From NCBI RefSeq assembly GCF_020616595.1, contig NZ_CP085278.1, forward strand, positions 1,178,001-1,242,000: a stretch of 64,000 bases of DNA, given 5' to 3'. Under the pieces are notes generated by a model. That model was given only the letters and a program-made list of their open reading frames with translations. It had not been told where the DNA came from and ran no database searches. Within the stretch, counting starts at the first letter, position 1. Each line of letters begins with the position of its first letter. This DNA is from Lentilactobacillus laojiaonis (GTDB taxonomy: Bacteria; Bacillota; Bacilli; Lactobacillales; Lactobacillaceae). Positions 26,124-35,208 of this stretch are shown here, in pieces. Both the position numbers and the translations under genes were made by a program.

Positions 26124-26300
26124 TTAATTTTTATAAGCTCCATTATAATAGAAATCAATCAATAAGCTTTAAATTTTGATTTTTAAATAAATTTTTCTAA
26201 ATTAATCACAAATTCAATTGGTAAAATTATCACATTATTGATATAATGCATTTGTGAAAAAATTATTAACACACTATTTTAAACCAAAAGGAGATTTACA

Positions 26301-27638
26301 ATGCAGTCTACCGTTAAACAGAGTTCTTCTTGGACCCAACTTTCTGATGGGTATCTATCAAAAACTCCCATATTTCAATATATAATTGTTTCACTTATTT
26401 TCCCTCTATGGGGGGCCGCTGCTAGTTTAAACGATATTTTAATCACACAATTTAAAACGGTTTTCCAACTCAATGATGCCGCTACTGCTTTTGTTCAAAG
26501 TGCCTTTTATGGCGGATATTTCTTAATTGCGATTCCCGCTTCGTTAATTATTAAAAAGCATAGTTATAAATTTGCTATTATGATGGGACTTATTTTTTAT
26601 ATTCTTGGTTGTGCAATCTTTTTCCCAGCATCACAAGTAGCTACTTATAGTATGTTCTTAGTGGCGATCTTCGCCATTGCCATTGGGTTGAGTTTCTTAG
26701 AAACTTCATGTGATACCTATGTATCAATGTTAGGACCTAAAAAATCTTCTACCATTCGACTTAACCTATCTCAAACTTTAATTCCTTTAGGAGATATCAC
26801 TGGAATTTTATTAGGTAAATTTTTAATTTTTGGTTCAGTTGGTAATTTAAGTGAAAAAATGAGCCACATGCATGGGGCCGCTCGTATTGCCTATGGCGAA
26901 AAGATGTTACAATTAACTCTTCGTCCATACAAATACATTTTAGCTGTATTAGTAATCATGCTAATTATCTTTGCAATTACTCCAATGCCTAAAGCTAAAG
27001 CCTTATCAACTACTAATGATGATAAAGAAGTTGAAGATCGCCCATCACTTAAAGATACTATCAAATATCTTTCAAAAAATTCCGGCTTCAAAAAAGGTGT
27101 TTTCACTCAATTCATCTATGCTGGTTTACAAACCACAGTTTGGTCATTTACTATTCGTTTAGTACTTAACTTAAACCACCACATTACTGATAGTGCTGCT
27201 TCAACTTTCATGGTCTACAGTTACGTTGCCTGGTTTATTGGTAAAATCGTTGCCAACTACTTCATGACTAAATACTCAATCACTAAAGTTTTAGCAATTT
27301 ATTCATTATTAGGAACGATTGCTTTAGTTATTACCTTTACCATTCCAAATATGATTGCCGTTTATGCCGCAATTATGACTAGTTTCTTCTTTGGTCCTGA
27401 ATGGCCAACTATTTACGCTCACACCTTAGATAAAGTTACTGATAAGAAATACACTGAAACTGCCGGAGCTATCATTGTTATGGCCCTAATCGGTGGAGCT
27501 TTAATGCCAGCTATTCAAGGAATCGTGTCTGATATCACTGGTTCAATGCAACTATCATTCATCGTTCCTGCTCTTTGTTACTTATATATCACAATTTACT
27601 TCATTTCCGAACACCGTCGCGAAAAGAAACTTGCTTAA
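26301..27638 (+). CDS. FucP-type MFS sugar:H+ symporter
   Basis: A 445-residue major facilitator with 12 helices. It resembles L-fucose permeases: QFKTVFQLNDAATAFVQSAFYGGYFLIAIPAS at helix 1-2 and GLSFLETSCDTYVSMLGP at helix 4. Late FFFGPEWPTIYAHTLDKV is also FucP-like. No fucose or other sugar catabolic gene is adjacent, so the sugar is unknown. AAAGGAG precedes the start. A cre site lies 225 bp upstream in the promoter module, perhaps too far to act directly. Confidence 0.85.
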   Translation: MQSTVKQSSSWTQLSDGYLSKTPIFQYIIVSLIFPLWGAAASLNDILITQFKTVFQLNDAATAFVQSAFYGGYFLIAIPASLIIKKHSYKFAIMMGLIFYILGCAIFFPASQVATYSMFLVAIFAIAIGLSFLETSCDTYVSMLGPKKSSTIRLNLSQTLIPLGDITGILLGKFLIFGSVGNLSEKMSHMHGAARIAYGEKMLQLTLRPYKYILAVLVIMLIIFAITPMPKAKALSTTNDDKEVEDRPSLKDTIKYLSKNSGFKKGVFTQFIYAGLQTTVWSFTIRLVLNLNHHITDSAASTFMVYSYVAWFIGKIVANYFMTKYSITKVLAIYSLLGTIALVITFTIPNMIAVYAAIMTSFFFGPEWPTIYAHTLDKVTDKKYTETAGAIIVMALIGGALMPAIQGIVSDITGSMQLSFIVPALCYLYITIYFISEHRREKKLA

Positions 27639-27639
27639 T

Positions 27640-27670
27640 AAAAAAACCTCCCTTTATAGGGAGGTTTTTT
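27640..27670. terminator. Bidirectional terminator
   Basis: AAAACCTCCC / GGGAGGTTTT stem between the permease and the convergent nitroreductase. Confidence 0.9.
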
Positions 27671-28415
27671 AATTGAGCATTAATCCTTGAGATTGGATTG
27701 ATTCAAACACATCAGGACGTTCCATTCGGTTGGTCAATTCATCCACAATATGTTCACTAAAAGTCATCTTTTTATTATTGGTATCACGACTATTATAGTA
27801 ATTTGCAACTACCTTATTATAGTCAGCCATTTTAGCATGAAAATTAAACGGTACCTTGTAACCATTTTGGAAATACATTAATTCCTTGGGTAAGCGTGGC
27901 TTTAAATCAGGAATTTCCGCTGGATAGCCAACGGCTAATCCGAGTAACGGAAAGGTCAATTCGGGTAAATGTAATAACTCAATTAAGTGTCGAGAGTTAT
28001 TCAAAACACTTCCCATAATAGTAGTTCCTAAGCCCATTCCTTCAGCGGCAATCACCATATTTTGAGTAGCAATTGATGCATCATAAACACTAGCTAAAAA
28101 TTTATCAGTTGAGCTAAGCATTTTAGGATTTACTCCAGCTTCTTTTGCTAACTGTAAATTTCGATATTGATCAGCTATAATTACAAAGTAATGTCCACTA
28201 TCTTCCATCCAATGTCTGGTGGTTAATCCACCAATTTCATGTAAAATATCGGGATCCGTTACGCTGATAATTGAATATTGTTGTGAAAAGGTGCTAGTAG
28301 CGGCATGCTGAGCGGCTGAAATTAATTGATCAACTTGCTTTTGCGTTAACTGCTTATCTTTAAATTTACGTATGCTGCGATGTTCATTCATTAATCCTAA
28401 GATTGGATTTTCCAT
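27669..28415 (-). CDS. NADPH-dependent nitro/flavin reductase, NfsA/NfrA type
   Basis: A 248-residue FMN-dependent oxidoreductase. It begins NPILGLMNEHRSIRKFKDKQL, the typical Arg-Ser-Ile-Arg FMN-phosphate region. It continues with ISAAQHAATSTFSQQYSII, GTTIMGSVLN, LGLAVGYPAEIPDLKPRLP and an end that fits the NfsA group rather than the shorter NfsB group. It reduces nitro-compounds, quinones or flavins with NADPH. GGAGAAG precedes the start. The gene stands alone. Confidence 0.88.
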   Translation of the reverse strand: MENPILGLMNEHRSIRKFKDKQLTQKQVDQLISAAQHAATSTFSQQYSIISVTDPDILHEIGGLTTRHWMEDSGHYFVIIADQYRNLQLAKEAGVNPKMLSSTDKFLASVYDASIATQNMVIAAEGMGLGTTIMGSVLNNSRHLIELLHLPELTFPLLGLAVGYPAEIPDLKPRLPKELMYFQNGYKVPFNFHAKMADYNKVVANYYNSRDTNNKKMTFSEHIVDELTNRMERPDVFESIQSQGLMLN

Positions 28416-28513
28416 TAGTTAACTTCTCCTAACATTTACTTTTATGTACTTTAGCTTTATTATAAATCTACTTATACTTATTTACCTAAAATTTATACTA
28501 AGGGGTCGACTTC

Positions 28514-29197
28514 ATGAAAAAAAAGTTTAGTTTAGCTAAACGTTTAAACATTATGCGAGCTGCCGTTATGGGCGCCAATGATGGTATTATTTCAATTGCC
28601 GGAATTGTAATTGGAGTTGCGGGAGCCACTACCAATCAATTTTCCATTTTTATTGCGGGAATCTCCGGAATTTTAGCGGGAACCGTCTCTATGGCAATGG
28701 GAGAATATGTATCCGTTAATACTCAAAAAGATTCGGAAAAAATTGCGATTAAAACCGAAAAAGATAATTTAGAAAATAAATACGAGGAAGTTTTTAGCTT
28801 TGTTGAGCAAAAATACCTAGACGAAGGTATTGATCCTAAACTAGCTAGACAAGCTACTACTGAAATGATGGAAAATGATCCCCTCACTACCATCATTCGT
28901 GAAAAATATGGGTTTAACGTTAATGAATTTACCAGTCCCTATGATGCTGCGATTTCATCAATGATTGCATTTCCGCTGGGATCAATTTTGCCCATGGTGG
29001 CGATTTCCATATTTCCGAATAACATTAAAATTATTGCCACTTTTATTGCGGTTTTAATTGCTTTAGCGATTACCGGATATAGTGCGGCTAAATTAGGTAA
29101 CTCAAACCGTAAGCATGGGATGCTTAGAAATATTATCTCAGGAATTATCACCATGGCAGTGACTTACTTTATTGGTCACTTAATTGGAAAATTTTAG
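28514..29197 (+). CDS. VIT/CCC1-family metal transporter 1
   Basis: A 227-residue membrane protein. The N-terminal helices carry the family signature RAAVMGANDGIISIAGIVIGVAGA, followed by ISGILAGTVSMAMGEYVSVNTQKDSE. A cytoplasmic metal-binding domain with acidic and Glu-rich helices (about 75-140) follows, and three helices close the protein. VIT/CCC1 proteins export Fe2+ or Mn2+. It is followed nine bases later by a paralogue, so the two are co-transcribed and may form a heterodimer. Confidence 0.9.
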   Translation: MKKKFSLAKRLNIMRAAVMGANDGIISIAGIVIGVAGATTNQFSIFIAGISGILAGTVSMAMGEYVSVNTQKDSEKIAIKTEKDNLENKYEEVFSFVEQKYLDEGIDPKLARQATTEMMENDPLTTIIREKYGFNVNEFTSPYDAAISSMIAFPLGSILPMVAISIFPNNIKIIATFIAVLIALAITGYSAAKLGNSNRKHGMLRNIISGIITMAVTYFIGHLIGKF

Positions 29198-29206
29198 GAG
29201 GGCCAT

Positions 29207-29893
29207 ATGACAAAGAAGAACAAGTCTAAACAAACTATGGACGAAAAACTCAATACCCTCCGTGCCGGGGTTTTAGGATCCAATGACGGAATTTTAACCG
29301 TTGTGGGAGTCTTATTTAGTGTGGCGATTGCTACTACTGATCCCTTCACGATCTTTATTGCTGGTTTAGCCGATTTATTAGCTTGTGCCTTTTCGATGGC
29401 CTCGGGTGAATATGCTTCGGTTAGTACCCAAAAAGATACGGAAAAATCTGCCGTTGTTAAGGAAAACCTTTTAATTAAAACGAATTTTAAAGATGAATTA
29501 AAAGTCGTTCAAGATTTTTATATACAAAAAGGAGTTTCCGAAGAAACCGCCTATAAAATCGCCGAAGATTTAATGCATAAAAATCCTCTTAAAACCGTGG
29601 TTAGCGTTAAATATAATATTCAAATTGGACATTATCTTAACCCTTGGGAAGCAGCTTTTTCATCCCTCTTTGCTGCTGCCCTAGGTGGTAGTTTCCCATT
29701 ACTTGCCATGACACTAACTCCGGAACCATTTAGATGGCCCGTTACGATTCTATCAGTTTGTTTATCAGTCGCATTAACTGGATTTATTAGTGCTAAATTA
29801 GGTGACGGTAACACCAAAGAAGCCGTTACCCGTAACGTGATCGTCGGAATTATTACTATGATCATTCACTATTCTTTAGGAATGCTTCTCTAA
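29207..29893 (+). CDS. VIT/CCC1-family metal transporter 2
   Basis: A 228-residue paralogue of the preceding gene. It has the signature RAGVLGSNDGILTVVGVLFSVA, then FSMASGEYASVSTQKDTEKSA, a charged middle domain and C-terminal helices. AGGAGG lies just upstream within the gap. It overlaps the convergent mazF stop by four bases. The tandem is an old duplication, since most of the middle domain differs. Confidence 0.9.
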   Translation: MTKKNKSKQTMDEKLNTLRAGVLGSNDGILTVVGVLFSVAIATTDPFTIFIAGLADLLACAFSMASGEYASVSTQKDTEKSAVVKENLLIKTNFKDELKVVQDFYIQKGVSEETAYKIAEDLMHKNPLKTVVSVKYNIQIGHYLNPWEAAFSSLFAAALGGSFPLLAMTLTPEPFRWPVTILSVCLSVALTGFISAKLGDGNTKEAVTRNVIVGIITMIIHYSLGMLL

Positions 29894-30213
29894 TAGGTTT
29901 CTGAAATCATTTTTAATACTTCATCTAAAATATTTTGCGGACATTTTTCTACAAAGTGGGTATCTCGCGCATGGGTATCTAAAGTGCGTTCCTGCTCGGT
30001 TAAAATTTGCCCGCTCGTAATTAGATTAGCTGGTAATTCAATGTGGAGCGGAAATTTTTCTCCGTGGGTAGTAATCGGAACTACCTTAGTTAAATTAGTG
30101 TAATGATTAAAATCGTTATTCGATACTACTAATAAAGGGCGGTAACCCGATTGTTCGTGACCTTTGACGGGGCTTAAATCAGTTTTTATAATATCGCCTT
30201 GTTCATAAATCAT
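29890..30213 (-). CDS. mazF: MazF-type endoribonuclease toxin
   Basis: A 107-residue toxin of the PemK/MazF fold that cleaves mRNA at short motifs. Visible marks are QGDIIKTDLSPVKGHEQSGYRPLLVVSN, the beta-sheet core VVPITTHGEKFPLHIEL and the conserved QILTEQERTLD. I set the start at ATG 30213, which follows GGGGGAAG. A GTG at 30228 overlapping the mazE stop is less likely. It is downstream of mazE, as expected for type II modules. Confidence 0.9.
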   Translation of the reverse strand: MIYEQGDIIKTDLSPVKGHEQSGYRPLLVVSNNDFNHYTNLTKVVPITTHGEKFPLHIELPANLITSGQILTEQERTLDTHARDTHFVEKCPQNILDEVLKMISETY

Positions 30214-30227
30214 CGTTACTTCCCCCA

Positions 30228-30494
30228 CTATTTAAAAATTTCATTTCCCATGGATTTTCCCCAATGAAATTCATGGTTATTCTTAATTTTTTCATGATAA
30301 CTATTAACATCAAAATTAGCGAAACGTTGATCTAGTTTGGATACGTTTGGCTTTTTTTTAATGGTAATTTTTTCATCATCATGATCTAAATACACTGCTT
30401 GGTCTTTTTCAGTTAGTTCTAATTCTTCTAACATGCTAGCTGGTAAAATAATGCCCTTTTTACCATTAATTTCAATAATTTTTGCGATTGCCAT
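30228..30494 (-). CDS. mazE: MazE-type antitoxin (AbrB/SpoVT fold)
   Basis: An 88-residue antitoxin. Residues 1-48 form the swapped-hairpin DNA-binding domain (MAIAKIIEINGKKGIILPAS, then TEKDQAVYLDHDDEKITIKK). The C-terminal part is polar and extended, as needed to wrap MazF. GGAGGAAG precedes the start. The gap to the upstream phosphodiesterase gene is only 15 bp, so the module may be read from that promoter and lacks room for a classical mazE promoter. Confidence 0.88.
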   Translation of the reverse strand: MAIAKIIEINGKKGIILPASMLEELELTEKDQAVYLDHDDEKITIKKKPNVSKLDQRFANFDVNSYHEKIKNNHEFHWGKSMGNEIFK

Positions 30495-30509
30495 GATTCT
30501 TCCTCCATA

Positions 30510-32261
30510 TTATCTAATTGGAAATTGAACGTTTAACATGTAATTTAATAATCGTTTAGCATAATTGTGGCGGTTATCTGCTAACACCCGATTTAATTTT
30601 TGAGCATCATTAGTTACAATCCCGTCAACGCCTAAAAAATACATTTTCTTCATATCATTAGCATTATCGACCGTCCAGGCCAATACTTTTTTATGTTGTA
30701 GATGGGCCTGCATGATAAACATCGTATTTAATGTTGGATATTCCATCGTGTACATGTCCCCATGCATTTGCGGAGTTCCTAGTAAATTATATGACATAAT
30801 ATAGCCCGTTTTTAAGGTTGGGGCTTGTGATTTAATGGTTTGAACGGCCTCAAAATTCATTGAATGCATTAAATCATGGTCCTTTACCAGTTGTTGACCA
30901 TATTGTTGCATAAATTTTTTAGCAAATTGTGCACTAGTAAATTTAGTGTACTTTAATTCGACCAACAACTTTTGATGATGTTGCTTAGCAACTGCGAAAT
31001 ATTTTTTAAAACTCACTAACTTGGCATGATGACCAGTTTCTTTAACCGTCATATTTTCCAGTTGATTTAAAGTAAAATGTTGTGGGCTGTGGTTCTGATT
31101 GGCTAATTGTTTAAGATTATCATCGTGCAAAACTACAAATTGGTGGTCTTTAGTTTCTTGGACATCAATTTCTACATAGTTGGGGTTTACTTGGTGGGTT
31201 TTTAACATCGCTGGCAAGGTATTTTGCACGCCATCATTTTGATTGACCCCGCGATGCGCAATCACCATTGGTTCCACTAATAACTTACTATTTACTGTCC
31301 AAGTATTTACGCCTAAATAACCAATCAACAAGCCTAACACTAGCCAACGACTAATTGGATAATGGGGTCGTTCAAAATCAATTGGCTGGTTAGTTTTACT
31401 TTTATGTAACACGATTAAAATAATCATGGTCGTTAAGTAAATCTCATTAAAAATAATAATGAGGCTAACCAAACTAAAATTAAAACTGACTACAATTTTG
31501 GCATATGTCATTAAATGTTGATCCACTAAAATTTGAAGATGATAAATTAACCAAAAAATACCTAAAGTCACTACTTCAGTCACTAAAAATAGTAGACTAA
31601 TTGCCCCTAATAAATTTAATTGATTAACCTCAGTAATGGAAAAACTACCTTGAACAGCGTGGCGGACCGTATAATGCTTAAAGAGCATTAAGGGATACAC
31701 ATAAATTAACCGTATACTTAAATATAAAATTACCAAGTATACCGCCACGATTACCGGCCCCCAGTACTGACTAAATACTAGCGAAATTACTTGATTGGTA
31801 AACCGCAAACGTCCTAATAAATCAATTCGCAAACCTAAGCCGACTAATGGCGCTAAAGCAATAAAATAAATTAAAAATATGCCCAGCGCTTTACCAGCCT
31901 GGCGGATAGCCGCAAAAGTTTGTTTAATTAGGCTAGTAAAACGAACGTACATATTATGACTGATTTGGTAATTACCTAAGATCACAAAAATAAATTTAAA
32001 GTATAAAATTAATACCGCTAATCCCCATATTAATAAGATGCCTAGCATTAAAAAGGGTTTATTTTCCCAAAGTTCGAAAAAATTACGATAGGAAATAAAG
32101 CCCACCTGATAAGTATTTTGAATTACGTCGCCTAGCAAGATAAAGACCCCCACTAAAATTAAGTCCGTGAGGAGACTGATCGACACCATCAGACTGATAT
32201 AATCTTTCCAATGATTAATAAATTGTTGATTGGTACTTTTTAAAATTTGCAAAATTTTCAA
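30510..32261 (-). CDS. Glycerophosphodiester phosphodiesterase with membrane domain
   Basis: A 583-residue two-domain protein. The N-terminal ~320 residues hold about eight membrane helices of the GPDPase membrane family. The C-terminal ~250 residues are a GDPD TIM barrel with VIAHRGVN, YVEIDVQETKDHQFVVLHDDNL and a late WTVDNANDMKKMYFLGVDGIVTNDA. The catalytic His and metal Glu/Asp lie in these motifs. It hydrolyses glycerophosphodiesters or related lipoteichoic acid parts outside the membrane. I chose TTG 32261 because AAAGGTGG is eight bases upstream. It precedes mazEF. Confidence 0.9.
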   Translation of the reverse strand: MKILQILKSTNQQFINHWKDYISLMVSISLLTDLILVGVFILLGDVIQNTYQVGFISYRNFFELWENKPFLMLGILLIWGLAVLILYFKFIFVILGNYQISHNMYVRFTSLIKQTFAAIRQAGKALGIFLIYFIALAPLVGLGLRIDLLGRLRFTNQVISLVFSQYWGPVIVAVYLVILYLSIRLIYVYPLMLFKHYTVRHAVQGSFSITEVNQLNLLGAISLLFLVTEVVTLGIFWLIYHLQILVDQHLMTYAKIVVSFNFSLVSLIIIFNEIYLTTMIILIVLHKSKTNQPIDFERPHYPISRWLVLGLLIGYLGVNTWTVNSKLLVEPMVIAHRGVNQNDGVQNTLPAMLKTHQVNPNYVEIDVQETKDHQFVVLHDDNLKQLANQNHSPQHFTLNQLENMTVKETGHHAKLVSFKKYFAVAKQHHQKLLVELKYTKFTSAQFAKKFMQQYGQQLVKDHDLMHSMNFEAVQTIKSQAPTLKTGYIMSYNLLGTPQMHGDMYTMEYPTLNTMFIMQAHLQHKKVLAWTVDNANDMKKMYFLGVDGIVTNDAQKLNRVLADNRHNYAKRLLNYMLNVQFPIR

Positions 32262-32344
32262 CTTACTAACCACCTTTATCTTGTTTTTAGCTCTATTCTA
32301 CCGAAAAAAATTTAAAATATGTGAAATTTTATTTGCAATTTCTA

Positions 32345-32364
32345 TTTACTTACTTTTTGTTAGA
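32345..32364. promoter_or_regulatory. ACTTAC/GTAAGT-type operator before the nitroreductase gene
   Basis: TTTACTTACTTTTTGTTAGA keeps the left half TTACTTAC with a degenerate right half. A second shorter repeat ACTTACAATAAGT (32383-32395) overlaps the ribosome binding site. It is related to sites at 38962 and 52236. Confidence 0.45.
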
Positions 32365-32408
32365 TGATATATTATATTTAACACTTACAATAAGTTAGGA
32401 GATTGATT

Positions 32409-33005
32409 ATGACTAAATTTACTGATACTTTAAAAAACCGTCGTTCAATTTACGCATTAGGCCGTAACGTTAAACAAACCCCAGAAGAACTTGAAGCTTT
32501 AATTAAAGAAGCTATCAAACAAAGTCCTACTGACTTCAACTCTCAATCTACTAGAGCCGTAATCCTATTTGGAAATGCTCACGAAACTCTTTGGAACATT
32601 GTGGAAGATACTGTTAAACCACTTACTCCAGCTGAAAACTTCCCACGTACTCAAGCTAAGTTAAAAGGCTTCCGTGATGGTTTCGGTACCGTAATGTTCT
32701 TCACTGATACTGATGTAGTTACTGAATTACAAAACCAATTCATTCCTTATGCTGACAACTTCCCTGGTTGGGCTGAACAATCAAACGGAATTGCTAACGC
32801 TAACACTTGGGTAGCCTTAGAAGACCAAGGTTTAGGTGCTAACTTACAACACTACAACCCAATTATTGATGAAGCCGTTGCTAAAGAATGGAACATTCCA
32901 GCTAACTGGAAACTTCGTTCACAATTAGTCTTTGGTTCTAAAGAAGGCGAAGCCGGCGAAAAAGAATACATGGACGATGCTGAAAGATTTAAAACTTTTA
33001 AATAA
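32409..33005 (+). CDS. Nitroreductase, CinD/Frm2-like
   Basis: A 198-residue FMN-dependent nitroreductase of the compact Frm2/CinD type. It starts TKFTDTLKNRRSIYALGRNV, with the FMN phosphate residues, and contains QSPTDFNSQSTRAVILFG and WVALEDQGLGANLQHYNP. Lactococcal CinD is induced by copper and acts in oxidative stress. The ATG at 32409 follows AGGAG by seven bases; the TTG at 32403 is too close. The upstream inverted repeats suggest redox-responsive control. Confidence 0.88.
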   Translation: MTKFTDTLKNRRSIYALGRNVKQTPEELEALIKEAIKQSPTDFNSQSTRAVILFGNAHETLWNIVEDTVKPLTPAENFPRTQAKLKGFRDGFGTVMFFTDTDVVTELQNQFIPYADNFPGWAEQSNGIANANTWVALEDQGLGANLQHYNPIIDEAVAKEWNIPANWKLRSQLVFGSKEGEAGEKEYMDDAERFKTFK

Positions 33006-33012
33006 TTAGTTT

Positions 33013-33045
33013 AAAAAAAGACCACTGTAAAGTGGTCTTTTTTTG
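33013..33045. terminator. Terminator after the nitroreductase gene
   Basis: AAAGACCAC / GTGGTCTTT stem with A and T runs. It may also serve the convergent DUF2316 gene. Confidence 0.88.
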
Positions 33046-33060
33046 TTTCACATGAAACTT

Positions 33061-33372
33061 TTAATCATCACCAGGTGACATTTTCCCCGCATCAATCGCA
33101 TCCGTATCTAAAAAAATGTAGCGGTGATAATCACCTCGTAAGACGGAAAATGGTACGGGTGACTGATGATTTTCTAGAACTTTTTTAATTAAATAGTGAC
33201 TTAAAATCCAAGGATCTTCTAAAGCTTGTTGATCAAGTTTCATGATTTTTTTAAACTTAGTTTTGCTAATCTTTAAATCATCGGCAGCTTGTTGGGCGGT
33301 TAAGCCCGCTAATTCAAAATTAGTTTTTAATTCATTAATTGCATTTTTACGTTGTGTATCATTTAGTGACAC
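33061..33372 (-). CDS. DUF2316 family protein
   Basis: A 103-residue soluble protein resembling DUF2316, a small family of lactic acid bacteria. The region AGLTAQQAADDLKISKTKFKKIMKL (about 18-42) looks like a helix-turn-helix, so DNA binding is possible. The C-terminal part holds PFSVLRGDYHRYIFLDTDAID. The start is GTG with GGGGGATG upstream. Function is unknown. Confidence 0.7.
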   Translation of the reverse strand: MSLNDTQRKNAINELKTNFELAGLTAQQAADDLKISKTKFKKIMKLDQQALEDPWILSHYLIKKVLENHQSPVPFSVLRGDYHRYIFLDTDAIDAGKMSPGDD

Positions 33373-33399
33373 TTAAATCATCCCCCAAATCATAGTGTA

Positions 33400-33729
33400 C
33401 TAGATTTGGTTAAATTTATCGCGTAAGTTATTTTGCATTTTCGCAAACCAGAGATTATCCGGATATTGAGCCATTAAATTATTCGCAAAGATAACGGGAT
33501 CGTCCCCAATCACTTGTTTTACAGGCACACGATTAGCGGCACTTTCCGTAAATAATTCTAGGGTCTGATACAAGACCTCCATAAACCCATTATTTCCCGC
33601 AAAATTATACATATATTTTTCTAAAGCCTCTAACGCTTGGCGATATTCGCTAGGTAATTGTTGTTTCTCAGCCTTATATTGGTGATAACGTTGTTTGTCA
33701 GCTAACATCTTTTTAAAATAATTTTTCAT
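33400..33729 (-). CDS. DUF1048 family protein, partner of PadR
   Basis: A 109-residue soluble helical protein of the DUF1048 type (MLADKQRYHQYKAEKQQLPSEYRQ, LEALEKYMYNFAG). Members are commonly encoded directly after a PadR regulator, as here: the ATG overlaps the padR stop, with AAAGGGG upstream. It may modulate or sense the PadR signal, but no function is established. Confidence 0.75.
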   Translation of the reverse strand: MKNYFKKMLADKQRYHQYKAEKQQLPSEYRQALEALEKYMYNFAGNNGFMEVLYQTLELFTESAANRVPVKQVIGDDPVIFANNLMAQYPDNLWFAKMQNNLRDKFNQI

Positions 33730-34053
33730 TTAAGCTTCCCCTTTAATCATTCGTAATTTTTCTTCAATAAACGCCTGCTTTTCCCAAAAACTAGCTAGAT
33801 AGGCTACTCCCGCAGCATTTAAGGTATAAAACTTGCGCATGGGACCAATCTTAGATTTGCGTTTGGTTACCGTTAGTAATTGTTTCTTTTCTAACCGGAT
33901 GAGCACCGTATATACCGTGCCTTCGACGATATCTTCAAACCCGAGTTCATTTAGGTAACGTGTGATTTCATAACCATATGTTTCACCCTGGCTAATCTTT
34001 TGGAGCACCACACCTTCTAAAACACCCTTTAACATTTCAGTTAATCCATTCAA
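33730..34053 (-). CDS. PadR-family transcriptional regulator
   Basis: A 107-residue winged-helix repressor. Typical PadR features are LKGVLEGVVLQKISQGETYGYEITRYLNELGF and DIVEGTVYTVLIRLEKKQLL, then a recognition wing ending KIGPMRKFYTLN, and a short C-terminal dimerisation helix. The start is TTG with GGAGGAAG upstream. A long inverted repeat in the promoter (34066-34113) is the likely autoregulatory operator. It is followed by DUF1048 in one transcript. Confidence 0.88.
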   Translation of the reverse strand: MNGLTEMLKGVLEGVVLQKISQGETYGYEITRYLNELGFEDIVEGTVYTVLIRLEKKQLLTVTKRKSKIGPMRKFYTLNAAGVAYLASFWEKQAFIEEKLRMIKGEA

Positions 34054-34065
34054 CTGACTTCCTCC

Positions 34066-34113
34066 ATCTACTTAGTATTACTATTTACTGCTATATTGTA
34101 TTGCTAAGTAGAT
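34066..34113. promoter_or_regulatory. Inverted repeat in the padR promoter
   Basis: Arms ATCTACTTAG and CTAAGTAGAT, ten bases each and perfect, flank a -10-like TACAAT (minus strand, 34095-34100). PadR proteins commonly repress their own promoter. Confidence 0.55.
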
Positions 34114-34124
34114 AAATAGTCAAT

Positions 34125-34155
34125 AAAAAAACCAATATCAATTTGATATTGGTTT
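34125..34155 (-). terminator. Terminator of the DUF916 gene and WxL cluster
   Basis: AAACCAATATCAA / TTGATATTGGTTT stem with a T run on the minus strand. Confidence 0.85.
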
Positions 34156-34159
34156 AACT

Positions 34160-35191
34160 TTAGTATAAGTCATCTTCGGTTTCTTCGTCTTTTTTGCGAC
34201 GCTTGAGCCAGATAATTAACCATAATAAGAGTAATAATATGATGATTAATAAGACAATCCACCACCAATTAAAACCCTTTTCGGCGTGTAAGTTAGCTTT
34301 TTCAGCTTGTTCTTTAGTAATGGTAAAGTTCTTAGTAAATTCCCAATGGCCTTCATTAGCATCTGCTACGATTCTAATTTGGTAATTTCCCGCTTTCAAA
34401 CGTTCACCCTTAGTATTAACTAAATAGTTAAAGTTTGATCGGGGCGCCATCCCTAATTTACTGCGGGTAGTTTCATAAAGTACCCGATTGTGTTGCTTGA
34501 TTTGACCCTTGATTTTTAGGTTCGTAATCATGGCAGGTTGCGTATTTTCTAAATTGGCTGAAAAGGCCGGGCTAAAACTAGCCGCTTGATCAATTCCCGT
34601 GCTAATGGTATTTAATTGCATATCGGGTTTGACACTGCCATTTTCTCGTAGCACTACGCCCAATTGTAAGGCAAATTTATTATGAATCGCTAAATTACCT
34701 CGGCTAGATTGCTTAGCTGTATCGGTCAACTGACTTAGGTAAATAGCCCCTTCTAAAATGCCCTTGTAAGGCTTGGAAGGCATAATCAATGGAAAACTAA
34801 CAACCTTCTCTTCTTTAGGTTTTAGCGTGATGATTTGCTTACCACCCGTCAAACTGGATAGTTGGTTAATCTCTGTAGAGAGATCTTTAGAATAGGGATT
34901 AAGTTGATTATACGATTCAGTCCCATTACCAGAAGTATAACTAGTATTAACACTTCCAGCGATTTTTAATTCTTGATTGGTTAAGTTATATAGCTTAACT
35001 TTTAAATTCGTATGTTGACCCGGTTTAACTGTCATATCAAAATAGCCGACAGAATCATTGGTTTGGTAAGGGTTGTCCACTCGACTGGCAGTAAATCCCA
35101 TTCCGTTATTAGCTGCATCTGCATTAGTGGTAAAAAATCCTAGCATTAATACGCCTATGATCACGGCTAGTAAGTATCTAAATTTTTTCAA
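34160..35191 (-). CDS. WxL-interacting protein (DUF916/DUF3324) with C-terminal anchor
   Basis: A 343-residue surface protein: signal peptide (about 1-26, ending ADA), the DUF916 peptidoglycan-binding domain (about 30-155, YFDMTVKPGQHTNLKVKLYNLTN), the DUF3324 WxL-binding domain (about 160-290), one membrane helix (WWWIVLLIIILLLLLWLIIWL) and a basic tail RRKKDEE. In lactobacilli and enterococci this family holds WxL proteins at the wall. The start is TTG with AAGGAG upstream. It lies downstream of two WxL proteins, as expected. Confidence 0.9.
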   Translation of the reverse strand: MKKFRYLLAVIIGVLMLGFFTTNADAANNGMGFTASRVDNPYQTNDSVGYFDMTVKPGQHTNLKVKLYNLTNQELKIAGSVNTSYTSGNGTESYNQLNPYSKDLSTEINQLSSLTGGKQIITLKPKEEKVVSFPLIMPSKPYKGILEGAIYLSQLTDTAKQSSRGNLAIHNKFALQLGVVLRENGSVKPDMQLNTISTGIDQAASFSPAFSANLENTQPAMITNLKIKGQIKQHNRVLYETTRSKLGMAPRSNFNYLVNTKGERLKAGNYQIRIVADANEGHWEFTKNFTITKEQAEKANLHAEKGFNWWWIVLLIIILLLLLWLIIWLKRRKKDEETEDDLY

Positions 35192-35208
35192 TTTAAACTC
35201 CTTAAAAT

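Larger units (their letters stand above)
25865..26300. other. 436-bp divergent region between mntH and the FucP-type gene
   Basis: It contains the mntH promoter side (25865-25990), copy B of the promoter/cre module (26016-26076), a seven-codon open frame (26100-26123) and, close to the permease, a likely promoter with GATATAAT near 26240. No full gene was found. Confidence 0.6.
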
